Of a DNA stretch of 64,000 nucleotides, positions 24,961-38,400 are shown piece by piece; position 1 is the stretch's first letter, and every line of letters begins with the position of its first letter. The DNA comes from Holacanthus passer (lineage: Eukaryota > Chordata > Actinopteri > Pomacanthidae), in the NCBI GenBank assembly GCA_025331565.1, contig JAFREQ010000035.1, positions 6,696,001 through 6,760,000 of the forward strand, read 5' to 3'. The position numbers were made by a program, and so were the translations under genes. A model generated the notes under the pieces. It was not told the DNA's origin and made no database searches. It saw only the letters and a list, made by a program, of their open reading frames with translations.

Positions 24961-26135
24961 CGTGACGAATTCATTACAGTGCTTTATTTAGAGAAGCCAA
25001 ATTAATGGAAGTTATAATATATGATGCTAAAAATGTGATGGTGCTCTAACATCTATTAGATAGTAGTCAAAAAGATGTTTTTTCCACATTAACTGGTTGT
25101 TGAAACACGATTTCAGGGAAATATCTATCTTGTAGGGAAAGACTCTTTGATTTTAATCACATGACAGGGACGACTTTCTTTAATTCTTACTCTTTTTATG
25201 GACCATTTTGTTCGAACATGACCCATAAATCAATTCATTTAATTATTTATTTAATTTTATAATATTATATATTAAATAACAAAAACATGAAAGTATAATA
25301 TTAAAACTGTAAATACTTGCAGGTTTTACATGAGCCATCTATTGAGACGTCTGTCTGAGGCATTTAATGTGAGGCAAAAACATTTTAGATTAAGGTCTGT
25401 GTAAAAGATGTGGTTAAATAAAACTACATTCGATCAGAGCTTTTATATGTGGCAATTTGTTAAAATTCCAATAGTTTGAATGTTAGCATAAGCATGTTGA
25501 AACTGAGGTCAGACTCAGGTTATCTGAGTGCAAACAAAACCAGGAGATTTCATTGCACCATTGTTTCTGTGTCTTTTAAAAAAAAATGAAAGAGAACAGA
25601 TCATGCTGCTATAGGTTCTTGTGTATGTCTTGCATAGGAGCCCTCAATGGTGTTAAAAAATATCCAAAACAGCTGTCAATAGAGACCCACAGCTCATTCT
25701 TTTTTACCTTTAGCACAATAAATTCATTGACCAAGGAAATTAATTGCTTTGAATAGTTTCTTGGCCAAATGAATTATTTTCTGTTGCCAGTCATTCAGGT
25801 TGTTCTAGTGCCAGAGGCGTCCATACCTGAAGGGTGGAGACAGGACTTAGAAGAAAAGACAGAAAAATCAAATCTTAATAACATAGAAACCACCTGAAAA
25901 GAGATGTTGTCACTTACAATATATTCTAATAAGTGAAGTGTGTGTTTACTATGCATGCATTCAACATAACCATGTTTTGTTGCGTTAACCATGTTATTTT
26001 CTCACACATACACTCTCTCTTGTTGGTTTATATGCAACTTTTGTGTGGAGATATGTTTTAGGTTTTATGTTTTTTGAAAAACACTTGCTCTTTATCAAAC
26101 ACTTACATTACATTACAAAGTAGTAAATGCCTTGT

Positions 26136-26150
26136 CCACTAGATGGCGCT
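26136..26150 (+). promoter_or_regulatory. CTCF-consensus site between scarb2 and rai14
   Basis: CCACTAGATGGCGCT matches the CTCF core consensus CCASYAGRKGGCRSY at all 15 positions. It sits between two divergently transcribed genes, where an insulator would make sense. Occupancy cannot be told from sequence. Confidence 0.55.
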
Positions 26151-26736
26151 ACACTAACATTTACTAAGACTTCCTGCCCTTGCCTATATTTTTTGTTGGT
26201 CTATAAACTGGAGTCATAGCACTTGTTGAGTCAAAGTTTCATGTAAAAGGGGACACACCTTGGCTTGGATAAGCAGACTAACCTATGAGCAGGCATCTGT
26301 GTGTCTGTGTCACACTGCCTCTTCTTCCTTCTCATTTCCTTTCTCTAATTGTTTACACAAAAATTCCCAAATCACACTATTTCAAATATACTACTTATAC
26401 TCATTTAGAAAATACTCGCCAGGTTAATCTGAATAGACCGACATAGACTGTATATGAAGAGATGATGAGAAATAGTGAGTTGAGTGAAAAGTAGTTAATT
26501 TATTCAAGAGGCTTTGATTCAGAGAAACATTTGCTTTGAACGAACATATTTGGATGCTAACAAACACGCAGACGGTGAGGCAGTCTGGTTTGCATTATCT
26601 CATCTTTCCAGATAGCATCAACATTACAATCTTACAGCTCGACACGTTCTTACTTGCATTAATATGTGTCACTGTTGCAACATAGACTCATATCATCAAC
26701 ATGACTTGTCTGACTGGCATCAACACATTATTAGTA

Positions 26737-26815
26737 CTACACATTTGAAAAAAAATACTCAAGTAAAGTACTTCAAATTTGTACTTAAATGCAGTACTTG
26801 AGTACATGCACATGC
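26737..26815 (-). repeat. Fragment of dispersed 'acttgtactttactt' repeat
   Basis: AATACTCAAGTAAAGTACTT and GCAGTACTTGAGTACATG are reversed pieces of the repeat type found at 12500-13220. Confidence 0.5.
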
Positions 26816-27195
26816 TTGCAAGTCCCCCAAACTTTGTGGAGGTGCAATACTAATATGCTGGAATACCAGCTTAAGCAAATAGATATACTGATTGAGTTTT
26901 GATTGAAAACACATCAAATGGTTTGAAATATGTGATTATACTGTCATATTTAAGTATATGAAGTAAGTAGTAGTATTCCTCTAGATGGAAATATGTATGA
27001 AAACATATGACATTTTTGGAGGGTTATGGGAGTTCAGAGGTCAAAAGGAAATAAATACACTGAGGTGATTTAATAAAAAATGTTAAATATGTGATAAAGC
27101 TCCTATTATGTTCTCCTTTGCTCTAGTCTGTGAGTGTGGTTTTGTGCGAAATCCTCCTTTAACCACAACATGAATGAGGCACAATGGAGAACAGA

Positions 27196-27459
27196 GGCGA
27201 GTGACGTCACTTTCCTAAACCGGGTTGAGTCCCAAGCGCGAGACGAGCGCGAGTCCGCGAACAACTTCAGATGCGCGCGGGCCGAGTCGAGCCGAGTCGG
27301 GCCGGTGTTTACTTCCACACTGTTTTCTGCTCCTTTCTGCATCCTGCTGCTCGACTTCACTCCAGAAACGGTTCGTTGTTTTCTCACCGGTTCGGCAGCT
27401 TCTCCTTGTTTCTTGTTTTAATGCGTCCAGTCCTCCTGCGACTCCCCGCACAGAACCCG
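27196..27459 (+). promoter_or_regulatory. rai14 CpG-rich promoter and non-coding exon 1
   Basis: A CpG-rich block begins with a perfect CRE, TGACGTCA at 27202-27209. It contains near-duplicate CCGAGTCG units (about 27281-27303) and ends in a strong donor, CCCG|GTAAGC, after 27459. The transcript would splice to the acceptor at 28818/28819. Upstream ATGs at 27271 and 27421 are in one frame and meet a TGA four bases into exon 2. The transcription start is inferred, not seen. Confidence 0.6.
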
Positions 27460-28818
27460 GTAAGCGTTTCCACTAATTTACCATCATGTTAGTAGTTGTT
27501 GGTCGAAATGATGGCTGGTTGGTTATTTTACAAAAGCCTCATAACTAAGTGTTTGTAAGTCTCATTTCGGCTCTGGTAACAAAGCCTCCAATGTGCTATT
27601 CAAGTGTTTGTGTTCAATGATATAGCCGGGTTTGATAGTTTTTGTGCTGGACGAGTTGCAGCTTTAACCATGTTTGTGTATTTATGCTTAGCTTCCATTG
27701 TTTGAGGAGCACTATGCAAACATGCACAGGTGACTACTTGATACTCTACTCTGAATGAACTATTTGTTGGCTGCACCAGTAGAAAGTTTGACAATGGATT
27801 CAGCAGTAAAGTTTGCAGATCAACAGATTTATATGATATTTCTGTTCATTTTTAAAAAATATCTATAGTGATGTACCTAATGATCCAATTTGCAATTGAT
27901 AGGCAAATAAAAACTCATCAGGAGTCCCCAGAAAATTTGGCTGATAAACTGGCAAATATAGGCTAATCTGAATGGCCCGGACATGGCTGTCCTCAATGCA
28001 CCCACTTACAGTACACCTCATCTAACACATCTGCCCATATGAAGATCTGAACAAGTCTTTCTAACTTATTTTTATGTCTGCAAAACCTTCATGAATGCAT
28101 TATTCCTTCAGCACCCATCTGCCAGTTTTAATTGGAAAGAGGCTCAAATTGCTAACATGGCTGAAATATAAGCAGACACAGAGGATCATGGGAATAATAA
28201 TATTGGAGAGAATAAGGAGACTAATTTTGACTGGAATGCTCGCAAGGATATTTAGGAAGTAAATCGTTGACAAGGTCATTCCAGGCATGAAAAATTGGGA
28301 ATCGCTCGAGGCAGTACAGGCGCAAAAATACACCACACATTCCCCAATGGCTCTGAGGTGATTTAAAATGACCTTATAGGAAACAATACAAAGCCGGATC
28401 CCATTTCCAGGAACAGGTTTAAATTAGAATTGCATGTGGTGTGAAATCCATTCCTATAATTACCCATTTATTGGAGAGGGATAGTTCAGATTTGTTACAG
28501 CTTGAGTACTGTGATCGCACTCATGAAAACTTTTTCCACATTTGCTTATGTTGCTTATTGTAGTACTTGCTGCTTTGAGGCTTTAATAAACAGCATATTT
28601 TAACTTTTATGAGGAAATGTTGATTTACCAAAGCTGTAGACTATTGCCTCTGTAAATCTTTGCTGCTGCACTGCATGTTTACACCTCATGTTAACTGTGG
28701 ATACATTGTCACAAAGTACTTGACAAGACAGGTAGTTTAGTCTTTTCAGAGACACTAAATCACATCTGTAATTGAAATGAGGCTGAGCTTAAACATCTGT
28801 GTTTTTTTTTCTTCACAG
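27460..28818 (+). other. rai14 intron 1 (5' UTR intron)
   Basis: This 1.36 kb interval runs from the GTAAGC donor of the CpG exon to the TTCTTCACAG acceptor ahead of the coding start. No gene or clear repeat was recognised. Confidence 0.55.
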
Positions 28819-28848
28819 CCTTGACTGAGTGATTGAGTGAGTGACTGC

Positions 28849-28878
28849 ATGGACCGGACTGAACATGAAGAGCCTTAA
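28849..28878 (+). other. Short upstream ORF overlapping the rai14 start
   Basis: An ATG at 28849 (T at -3, G at +4) opens a nine-codon frame ending at TAA 28876-28878. It therefore overlaps the first codons of rai14 (ATG 28865) in another frame. Leaky scanning would be needed to reach the main start, whose context (A at -3) is acceptable. Confidence 0.5.
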
Positions 28879-31800
28879 AGCCAAGTTTAGAAAAACTGAT
28901 GTAAGTACTGTAGCACATGTTCATGGTGTGTGTACATGCAGCCATGTGTGCATGTGTGTATGTCTGCATGGCTGAGTCGGTGTCTGTGTATGTATGGCTG
29001 CAGCAATTGTGGATGATTTATAGCAGATTTTCTCATCCTTTGTGTCAACAGCACCCCATGGCTTGTTGAAATTCTGCTATTGAGCAAAAATAAATAGGTT
29101 TTAATAGTAAAATAAATAGATTTGAATCATAATGTCTAATGTAATCCATTTAGAGCTTCCTCCATACTCTTGTAAACAGAAAAAGTATGCCATGCTCAGT
29201 TTCACATGTCAGCTTGTCAGCTCTAATTGAGGGTGTCATGAGAACTCTGGGACCTAAAAACGGGGTCATGTGGTTGAAAAACCACAATTTATGGTGTTGG
29301 CGATATGACACAGACATTTCTACAGACATATTGAGTCACTTTGGAAGGTGACTGTACAATGTGATGTGAGTTTTTTTGATTAATCCTACAAAGACCACAA
29401 ATATCTCCAGACGGAGATTTGATCCTGCTGGCTATGAATCAGTCTTAGTGAGGAATGTCTTCATGTTGGTTCAGTCATTCATTCAATGTATGATACTCTA
29501 CAGTCACAGGAAGTGGGGCGTCTCCACAGCATCTGACTCATCTGTTGTCACAGTGACCGTAATGACACAGAGCCAAACGCCAGACAGGAAAAATCTGGAG
29601 GGTTGCTGGATGAATGGGATTCGTTTTAGGGGATGGAGGGAGTGTCAGCAGTAGAGAAGTTGGCGACTAGAGAAAAGCCGACTAAGTGAGACACTTGGTT
29701 CGTGTAGACAGTTTCCACGAGATTAAGAGTGTGTTGCACGGCAGGATGGTGTGCTCTGGTTTAATGGCATACTCTGTTGAGAGAGACACTGTCCCGCAGA
29801 GGAGGAATTAGGTGGAGTACACCCCTGCTTTTACTCAGTGATAGCCACAATATACTGCAAGGCATAAATAGTGTATGGATGTGGAGAGAGGAAGACTTCT
29901 GCTAGTGAGGAGCAAAATCAAATCACCAGAGATCCAACTATAGATCATCTTGAACATTCAATTCTACAGTTAAAACTCTTTATAAGGAATACACAGGCAA
30001 ATGTATATCAATAGAAAATGGGAAAGCAACCAATTATTCCTAGTTTTTTTTCTGTAACAGCCTGCAATTTTACTTAGGCCCACGGCCTAATATTAGTAAA
30101 TTATTGCAAATTCAGTCAGCTGTGGGGGAGTACAATAGTGTCCATTGTTCTCGAAAATGTTGAGTCCAGCTTTGGGCTACAAGGGCACAGTAGTCCCTCC
30201 TTTGTGTGTAAAATGGATGGTGGCTGTCTCACCTTTACTGGGTGTTTTCCCAGTCAAAACCTGTATTGTTATAGTAAGAGTTGTAAGTTGTTTGAGATGG
30301 ATGCTTTTGGAGTGAAATGCTTGTCCTCACTGAAATAGTCAGTCGTAGGCGGCATGAGAGAAGAAAGGGAAGAGCAGTGGATGTGAATGTTGCTTGGAAA
30401 CACGACTGAAGCCATTTGCAGTCATGCATGCCTTTGCAGACCTCACACCCACATACATTGTCGCACTTTGATCCTTTGGATGTCTGATGATTCTTCAGTT
30501 TGTCTGTTAATGGTAATAAATCCCTGTTTTCTAATCTGTGCATTGATACGATGCTGGAAAACAGCCAAACTGTTGTGCTGCACTAGTCAGTTTACTTAAA
30601 ATAATTGATAGCAGTTTTGATTGATCTGCCGAATCTCTTGTCCAAGTCAATATTACACCCTTGATGTATGTATGGCATGCTGTGTGTATTGATGACCAAA
30701 TATAGTGTGTTTCTGTTCTGCTGTATTCTGGAAAAGGATATCTAACCAACTATATTCCGAAATTAGATATTTAATTGTGAAAAGAAGAAAAAGAAAGAAA
30801 GATCCATTCATACACTTTTAAAAACAAGTAACTTTCAGTGAAGTGCACACATTTTAATGCACTCACCCTGGGTAAAACAGTGCCAGAATTGTAGTGCACA
30901 CATGGTGATTAAAATTAATGGTCATAATTAAGATATGCAGAAAAAAATGTTTCACAGGCCAGCATGTTTATCCTCTGAGCCAATAGCCATTCCATAGCTT
31001 TTTATAGAAACCTCGAACAACCATAATAGAAAGAAAATATCTAGTTGGTTCTATTTCAGGCCGCATGTGTCAGTGACAGATTACCCAGGAATGTTTCCCC
31101 CCAAAACCAGCCCTTCGTGTTTTAAAATAAAATAACAGAAACTTAATGCCTCCATAAATAGCTTTTCTATGAAGTCAAGACATTTTCAGATAACATGTAA
31201 TGGAATCTGTGTTTTAGTGTCAAATCTTTACTGAATGGTTCACTTTGAGGATCCTTCTCCAGCCCAGTAAACTGAATGTATCAGGCAGCCAAACCTTTAC
31301 TCAAACACCTCTTGAACATGAGGCCTAAAAAAGGTAGAAATGTTACTAGAATTAGATTATAACTGTAATATGATTCAATGTATACACTGATATATATGAC
31401 AGTTTTCCAAGCTATTGTTTCATTTCTTCTTTGAGCTGCACACCAGTTCCCTCCAGGATAAGAAATTAAACTTATTGAAAATATTTTATCAAACTTAGGC
31501 ATAGGCACTTAAGGTTATAGAATATTTAAGGTTAGGAGGTTAATAGGATAAATAGGAGGTCTCCTTGGCCTATGCTACACTTTGCCATGAGGTGCTGTGT
31601 TATTGATTAGGCTGCTGTACCAGATTGTGTCAAATACAGAACTGATAAGAAGGATGTGAGGGTCAGGTTTTGTGAAGATTATCAGTGTGGTCTCCTAAGA
31701 CTACAAACACACTTCAAAAGGAAAAATGCAGGCCACGCATGAACCCGTTCGCCATTGAACTTTGTAATACTGTAAGGGATGATTGAGTCAGGCTGCAGGG

Positions 31801-32430
31801 TGCAAAGTCTGTCATCAATATGCATTTAAATAAAACAAGGACTTTAAGCAGTGCAACATTAATTAAGCCAAGAATATTTACCATTCTTGATACTTGGCAG
31901 CTTAAAATCCATCTCCGACTTTCAAACAGACCTTCCTTACCACATTATGTTTAGAGTATGCTTGTAATTATTTTTTGACCTTCAAGTATGTTTTATTATT
32001 CTATGAAAATATGTTTGGCCGTAGAAGCACCATGCAAACTAGCTCAAAACTGCACAGCCAGGCAGACTCAGCAGAATGTGTCACCAGGTTAAGTAGATCA
32101 GCTTTCTCAAATGCTGCACTGTGAATGTGCTGTAAGGCTAAGCAGTGTGAAAACGCTGCCTACGCTTAAGGTGTTCATGCATTTCCAGCCTTAATGTTGA
32201 ACAGCTTTATTGCTGCACAAAAGACTAAATGAGAACACAGCTGAATGTGTGATTTTTCTCACAGATTATGCAGCAATGACATATTTTTTCTGGATCGGCT
32301 TTTTCCTCATTAAATTCGTCCACCAAATTCTGTGCATGCCTGTATCTAAAAGGGAGTTACACCAATGTTGCTTTATCAGACTCTGTGAGCAGGTGTGTAG
32401 TTATGCAAGGTCAAAGTGAATAAGGAATTC

Positions 32431-32481
<51 letters not shown>

Positions 32482-35400
32482 GGTGTGTGAGCTCTGAAAT
32501 GTTTCCATGCCTCTCTGCTGGACTCTTGTGTCTGAATGTTGTTTCTGTTTGTCTGTATCTGCCTGAATATGTCTTGAGAATATGTTATTGACATTTTGGG
32601 ATTCGTCTGTGGATCATTTCAGCTAAGCCTTTTTGGCCAAACAGTCAGTGTAATGAGGGAGGCTCTGTGTGTGTTTTCTGTGTGTATGTGAGCAGTGTTT
32701 AAGACAAGCAGACGGTGTAATCTGGTTTCTGGGAATGGGGTTGGCGAACAGCCACAGAGAGACTTACAGCCATTCTGCTTCAGCAATGTCTGAACAATCA
32801 GCTGTCAGAAATGGTTTTGCTGTGACCTGCACTGTTCATGCCAATAAGAACGGTTCTCTTTGATGTGTTCAAACTAGACCTTTTTGTTTAATGCAGTTTC
32901 AGCTGCAATTGCCTTTGGGGCGGGCAGCCAGCCTCCTGAACGGGATCCCTGCCCCCCCCTGAAAGAAACAAAATATTATATTTATGTTATTGACCTAATT
33001 TATGTGCACTTATTTCATTTTAGCTCAGTGTGAGAGTTTTTACTGTGCTTTGCTGGCATTGTTTAATTTCTCTCCTCTCTGTGTGCTACTGAAGGCGGGG
33101 CTTAGTCGCTCAACATACACACAGAACACCGCCCACCACCCCAAAACAGTCAACCTAGGGGAAATGTTATTTAGCTACTACTAGTGAGAAGACTGGTTCT
33201 GGTTTGTTTCTTTCACCTACCACAAGCAATCAAATATACAAAATGTCAAGAAAGGAAATATTCTCACAACTATTTTCCTCATTAAACAGAAAAGTACTTC
33301 TGAATTCAAGTCAACCACTCTTTAACCAAAGACTGGCTTAATTGCCTTGTTAACTCATTGTAAAACAAACTTTATTCAAACAGAAACAAAACAAAACTCA
33401 CCAAACCCGTCTTGGTTCTTCTTTCCACTGGTCCTACAATCACCAGCTCTGGTCTGGTTGAAATAAACCCTTAATTCAGAGTTTAGATGTAAAAATATTC
33501 TGGCTCCACATCCTGTTTTTTACTCACTGCCTCTGACTGCTGTTGTTGGTCTCTTTGTGCTACTGAACTGCTCCTGAGTTAGCTACTGAGTCTGTCACTG
33601 AGCAGGGGCTCGTTCTTTGGAGGTTCATTAAGTTGGCAAAGTAAAATAACAACAATCACGCCCCAACACCCCCCCCAAAAAACCCCAAAAAACTGGTGAT
33701 AGATTCAGCCTATCGTCAATATATTCATCCAGTCGCACAATCCCGCTCTGTAATACTTTGCTTATATTACAACAATGCATAAACCAGTCTATAATATAGA
33801 ACATCATTCTAAAAAACGTTTTTCTCACGTTAGAAAAAAACATGTCATGTGTAATTAGTTTGAGGAATCTTAATTAAATCTTGTAGTGTGTCAACCCTTT
33901 GAGACCACATTAACGACTGTTCCTGCTGTTTGAGCAGAGCTGCCCTAAATTAGTTAATTTACTTAGACTGTTATCTTGCTCTCAGGCCCTTACTGCCACC
34001 CCCAAGCACATTATTTACTGGCTGTGCTGTTGTGCACACACATGCACAGTCTGTTATTATGTGTGTATTCTACTGTTGACAGTGGTTCTGGTATTAAACC
34101 CTCACCCAACCCCTCATACTGTCGCACTACTTAAACCCGCTCCCCCAGCTGCTAGACTAAGCAGGATTACTCAAGGCTTTCACACACACACACGCTTTCA
34201 CATCCATGCGCGTAGACCAGTATCCACAGCATATGCGCAGACACACACACCCTCCCCTAATCATCCAGTCTCTCTGTGTCTAATTGATGTGTGGATTATG
34301 CTGTCTCCTCTCACTCCACACAGCTGTTTCATGGCTTAAATTTATCCTAGCCACACAACACTGGAGACTAAACTGCACATCTACTGTTTGGCACTTGTTA
34401 AAACGTACAGAATCTGAATTTAGCTTTGCAAATATGGGAGTAACGGCATCCTTCTTATCAGGAGTTATGAAATGCGTCTGCTGTGTCACATGCTAATCAT
34501 CTGAAGACATTTCTCAATAGTGCTTTGTGCACTGTTTGGTTGAAAACATTAAACCATAATATTCCACCTCCTTCTTTTGTACATGAAGGAAGATATAGTC
34601 ATTAGAGAAAAATGGCACACCCATTTTTTTCCATGCAAGTTGAAACATATTGCAGTAAAATAAAAATCAGTTTATAGTAACACAATAATGCAGCAGTCTT
34701 TCAATTATGGAAGGTTTCTTTTTAACTGAAGTACAGCCTCTCCACTTGGCTCTGTTTGATTTGGCCCAGTCCGACTCGGTTTGGCATGGAATGGTTTGTT
34801 CTGGCTGGGTATAGTGAAAGGGTATTAGTACTGGGAGTGACAGTAAAACCTAAAAGGGACGGCCCAGCATTAATCTGAGAGAGGAGGTGGAGGAATGGTG
34901 CTAGTCTTTGTGTGTGTTGTGAGTTGTCAGCAGGAGATGGTACAGCAGTCCATGGGATAACTATGGCCCTGTTCACACTTGTATTCAGTGTATTCAGACT
35001 CTGTCTACATCCTGCTGAGGGACATTGTAGAAAAGTGTAAACACTGATTTAAAAATACATATGCGGCCAGTGCAGAGGAGGAAAATAAAGTGTAATATGG
35101 GTTCACTGCACGTTTGATTTGATCATGATTGTCAGGAGGACGAGTGACCCACCAGCCAACCACACGCATGTGGAGCTGTGGTTTAGGTTTTGAGCTGAAA
35201 TGATAAGTCCTCTAATCAGTTAGTCGACCGACAGAAAATGAATCAGCAACGGTTTTGATAATCAATCTTTTAATGTTTAACCAAAAATGACACAAATTCT
35301 TTCGTCCCAGCTTCTCAGATGTGAAGATGCTTTTCTTTTTTTGGAGGAAAAAGGAGATTTGAAGATGTTGCTTTGGACTTTGGAAACACGGAAGATTTTT

Positions 35401-38400
35401 CATTGTTTTCTGACATTTTACAGACTGATTAATCAATTAATTGTGAATGTAATTAGCAGATTCATCTGTAATCTCTAACTTTCAGTTATTGTTTTCTTTT
35501 AAATGGAAAAATAAATTGATAAGTTTTATAGAGACTGATGTGGTCTCGTGAGGTGCAGTCACCCTTTGGCATCAACCTGTAATCATCTCAGTAATGTTGA
35601 CATTGCATGACTTCTAGCTGAAAATACATTCAGCCTCTCAACGGCTTCATGTGACCATTCAAAGGTATTACAGTAGCCTTTGTCATGAGTACAGTTTGTC
35701 AATCTTGACAGGCATAAGCAGAATGTAAATGTCATCTAGCCAAATGTTGTTTTTGTCTCCTATGTGGAACTGACTAGATATTCTCATGATGAGGACTCTT
35801 TGCTCTGTGTAGATCATTGCTCCACCTACAGTTAGTTAGCCGCTGATTACCGCTGTACTTGTTATCCTAAAGTTTCACCAGTGATTTTGACCACAAGGTC
35901 TTCTGAAAGAATGTTAAAAAAAATACAGGCTTCAACTAGTTAAGCCAAGCAAATGCAGAGGAAAAGGGCTTAGAGCCTGTTTAAACATGGATCCAATTAA
36001 AACAGGAACTGCCCATGGGATCTCTTTATTCCTTATCGTCTGTGTACATGAACTACAGACAAACAGCCGAGAAACCTGCTACGTCAGCAAGCACATGAAG
36101 CAGTGAGCCTGGTGAAAGCAGGCGGGTGTCATCTTGATGCCTATGCATGTGTTTGCATGCTCGTTTATGTGTGGGTGTGTGTTTGTGCATGGGCTTGTTT
36201 GTTGTCCAGTGTGGGTGTGAGGACATCGGTGACGATGCAGAGTGCTTGTCTGCTGCTTTGTGTGTCTGTGTATTTGTGTACCTGAGAATGTGTTACTGTG
36301 GCTATATTTGTCAGTGTGTTACTGAAGGTATATTTGTCAGTGTGAGTTTAAAGTTCTTTAGAAAACTGTGGCTGTACTTCCAGTGGAGCATGACTCACTA
36401 GACTGATATGTCTGTTGTCACAGTTCAGGACTGCATGCAGATGAAGCAAAGCTGTCAGACACAAGTAATCACTGATAATGAAGGTGGCACCAGAGATAGA
36501 CAAAAGCAGATAAGTTGGATTAGAGGAGTTGAAGTTAAGTTGAAAGGTTGAGGAAAGGTTGTAAAGAATAATGAGAGAAGAGACACAAAAATTAAGGAAT
36601 AATGAGGAACAAGGGAAGGGTAAATGATGAGAGATCGGGGATGATGGGGAAGACACTGAGTTGCTGAGAAACCCTATTTAGGCGAGAAAGGCAGTCAGGC
36701 CCCCCCAGTTTGGTCCAGACGGGTTGTTTAGTTTGGCCTGCGCTGAACAACTGGAACAATATTCATGCTAGGAGATGGATGGAGGGAGGGTTAGACTCAG
36801 TTCACCTGAAAAAACTTTGAGAACTCTCCTTCATGAGAGACTTTTGGCATTGCCCTGCTTGATTTGCAGCGCACTTCCGAGAACTGTTTTTGCTCTAAAA
36901 CGTTTGTGAGATGTGTTCTTTAGTTCTGTCTAATGATTTAAAGTGATGTACAGTTTTATGAATACAACTTTAAAGTAGAGTAGCCAGACAGACACTGTTT
37001 CCTGTTTCAGATTTCTTGCCCAAAACTTTGTCCTTGGAGCTCAACAGAATCATCAGTCAGACTGTGTAACGTATATTTTTATTTGACCCTACTTTCAGTC
37101 TTTGTGTGCATCTGTGTGTGTTTGTGTGTATGAACTACCCTATCCTGATCGAAGTGATATTTTTGCCCTACTCTGCTGACTTTATGAGCAGCACTCGAGC
37201 GTAATGAGGCTGGTTGCTTTCCAAGTCCAGCAGTGTTTATTTATAGGGCAGGAAAGGCTATTTGTGTCAGGAGGAAGTGTTGCACGAGGGCTATTTTTTT
37301 TACTGGAGGTCCTCTTGTACCCATAAATGTCCCATGCTGGACTTGTGCAGCACTCCTTGAGCTTTAAAATACAGGAAGTGCATTCAGTGAAAAGAACTGT
37401 GTAATAACTTGTGAATGAAGTAGACTTGTTTTTTTGCATCTTCTAACAACATGGAAACCTCTAATGCACAGAGCAAAACACAGTGTATGCTGTATATTGT
37501 CACAATGTCTGAAATCACGTTTTAACTTGGCTGTAATTTTAACATTCGTGAATCAGCACATGGATACAATGGGTTTCAGTTCAGAGTCACGGTGGTCTCA
37601 CAGTGTTCACAAGTTATTTATGAGACGAGCACTAGAAAAGCAGTAAAATAAGGGGTAATTAGAGAGGTCAAAGGGAAATGTCGACTTGTGAGTTTTTCAA
37701 GCTCTGGGGGGTAGATGATGGAAGATGTGATGACAATTTCTTTTTTGTTTTTTTTCTCTAAAGTCATTGTGTTGATGCCCTGTCAACAGGGGAACAGCTA
37801 AGATAGAGGCAAAGACCTTTATAACAATAAGATTGCAGCATGTCTTTAGTTTATCAGTTTTCACACAGCTCCTTCAAGTGCTTATTCTTTTAAATACTTT
37901 TAAGTGTGAAGCAAGAACACAGTGCTTATTTGGCACACGTAGTACCTCCATTTGAGAGGCATGCCTCCACTAAAATGCATTTAGTATTCCAAGAAAAATC
38001 CAAGAAAGCTGAAAATAACTGAAACACAGACTTGGAGGCACTATGCAAAGCACAAAACACAATAATGTATAATCCCAAGCTTTACTTATTTGCATATTAT
38101 TTGCAAACATTTAACAAATTTTAACCAATCACAAAATGGCAGATATGATCTAAGATAAATTGACATGGTAACAACTTGATTTCTCTGAAAATGATTTATC
38201 GTCAGTGTCTCTTGGGCAAAGATATTCTCCTTGGCATTCTCGAATGTTTGCAAATTTGGTCCAAAGAAGCACTCTTGGCAGACATTGGGTGCTAATAGAG
38301 CTTCCATTAAAATTGGCTCACGTTGGCGTCTGTAAGGAGGAACTCCACTGATGTTTACAAAAAAATTCTGTTGCTGCGGAGTCAGAACAAACTGAGCTTA

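Larger units (their letters stand above)
24961..27195. other. Intergenic region between divergent scarb2 and rai14
   Basis: This AT-rich spacer of about 2.2 kb between two divergent promoters contains a CTCF-consensus site (26136-26150) and a reversed fragment of the 12500-13220 repeat type (26737-26815). No coding region was recognised. Confidence 0.6.

Noticed and set aside
24791..25000. CLEAR (TFEB) element expected for a lysosomal gene
   Set aside because: I looked for GTCACGTGAC or a close variant near the scarb2 start and did not find one. ETS-type motifs are present instead.
27134..27492. Several overlapping open frames in the CpG block at 27.2 kb
   Set aside because: Stop codons are scarce in CpG-rich DNA. 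The block is best read as promoter and 5' UTR of rai14, with only short uORFs.
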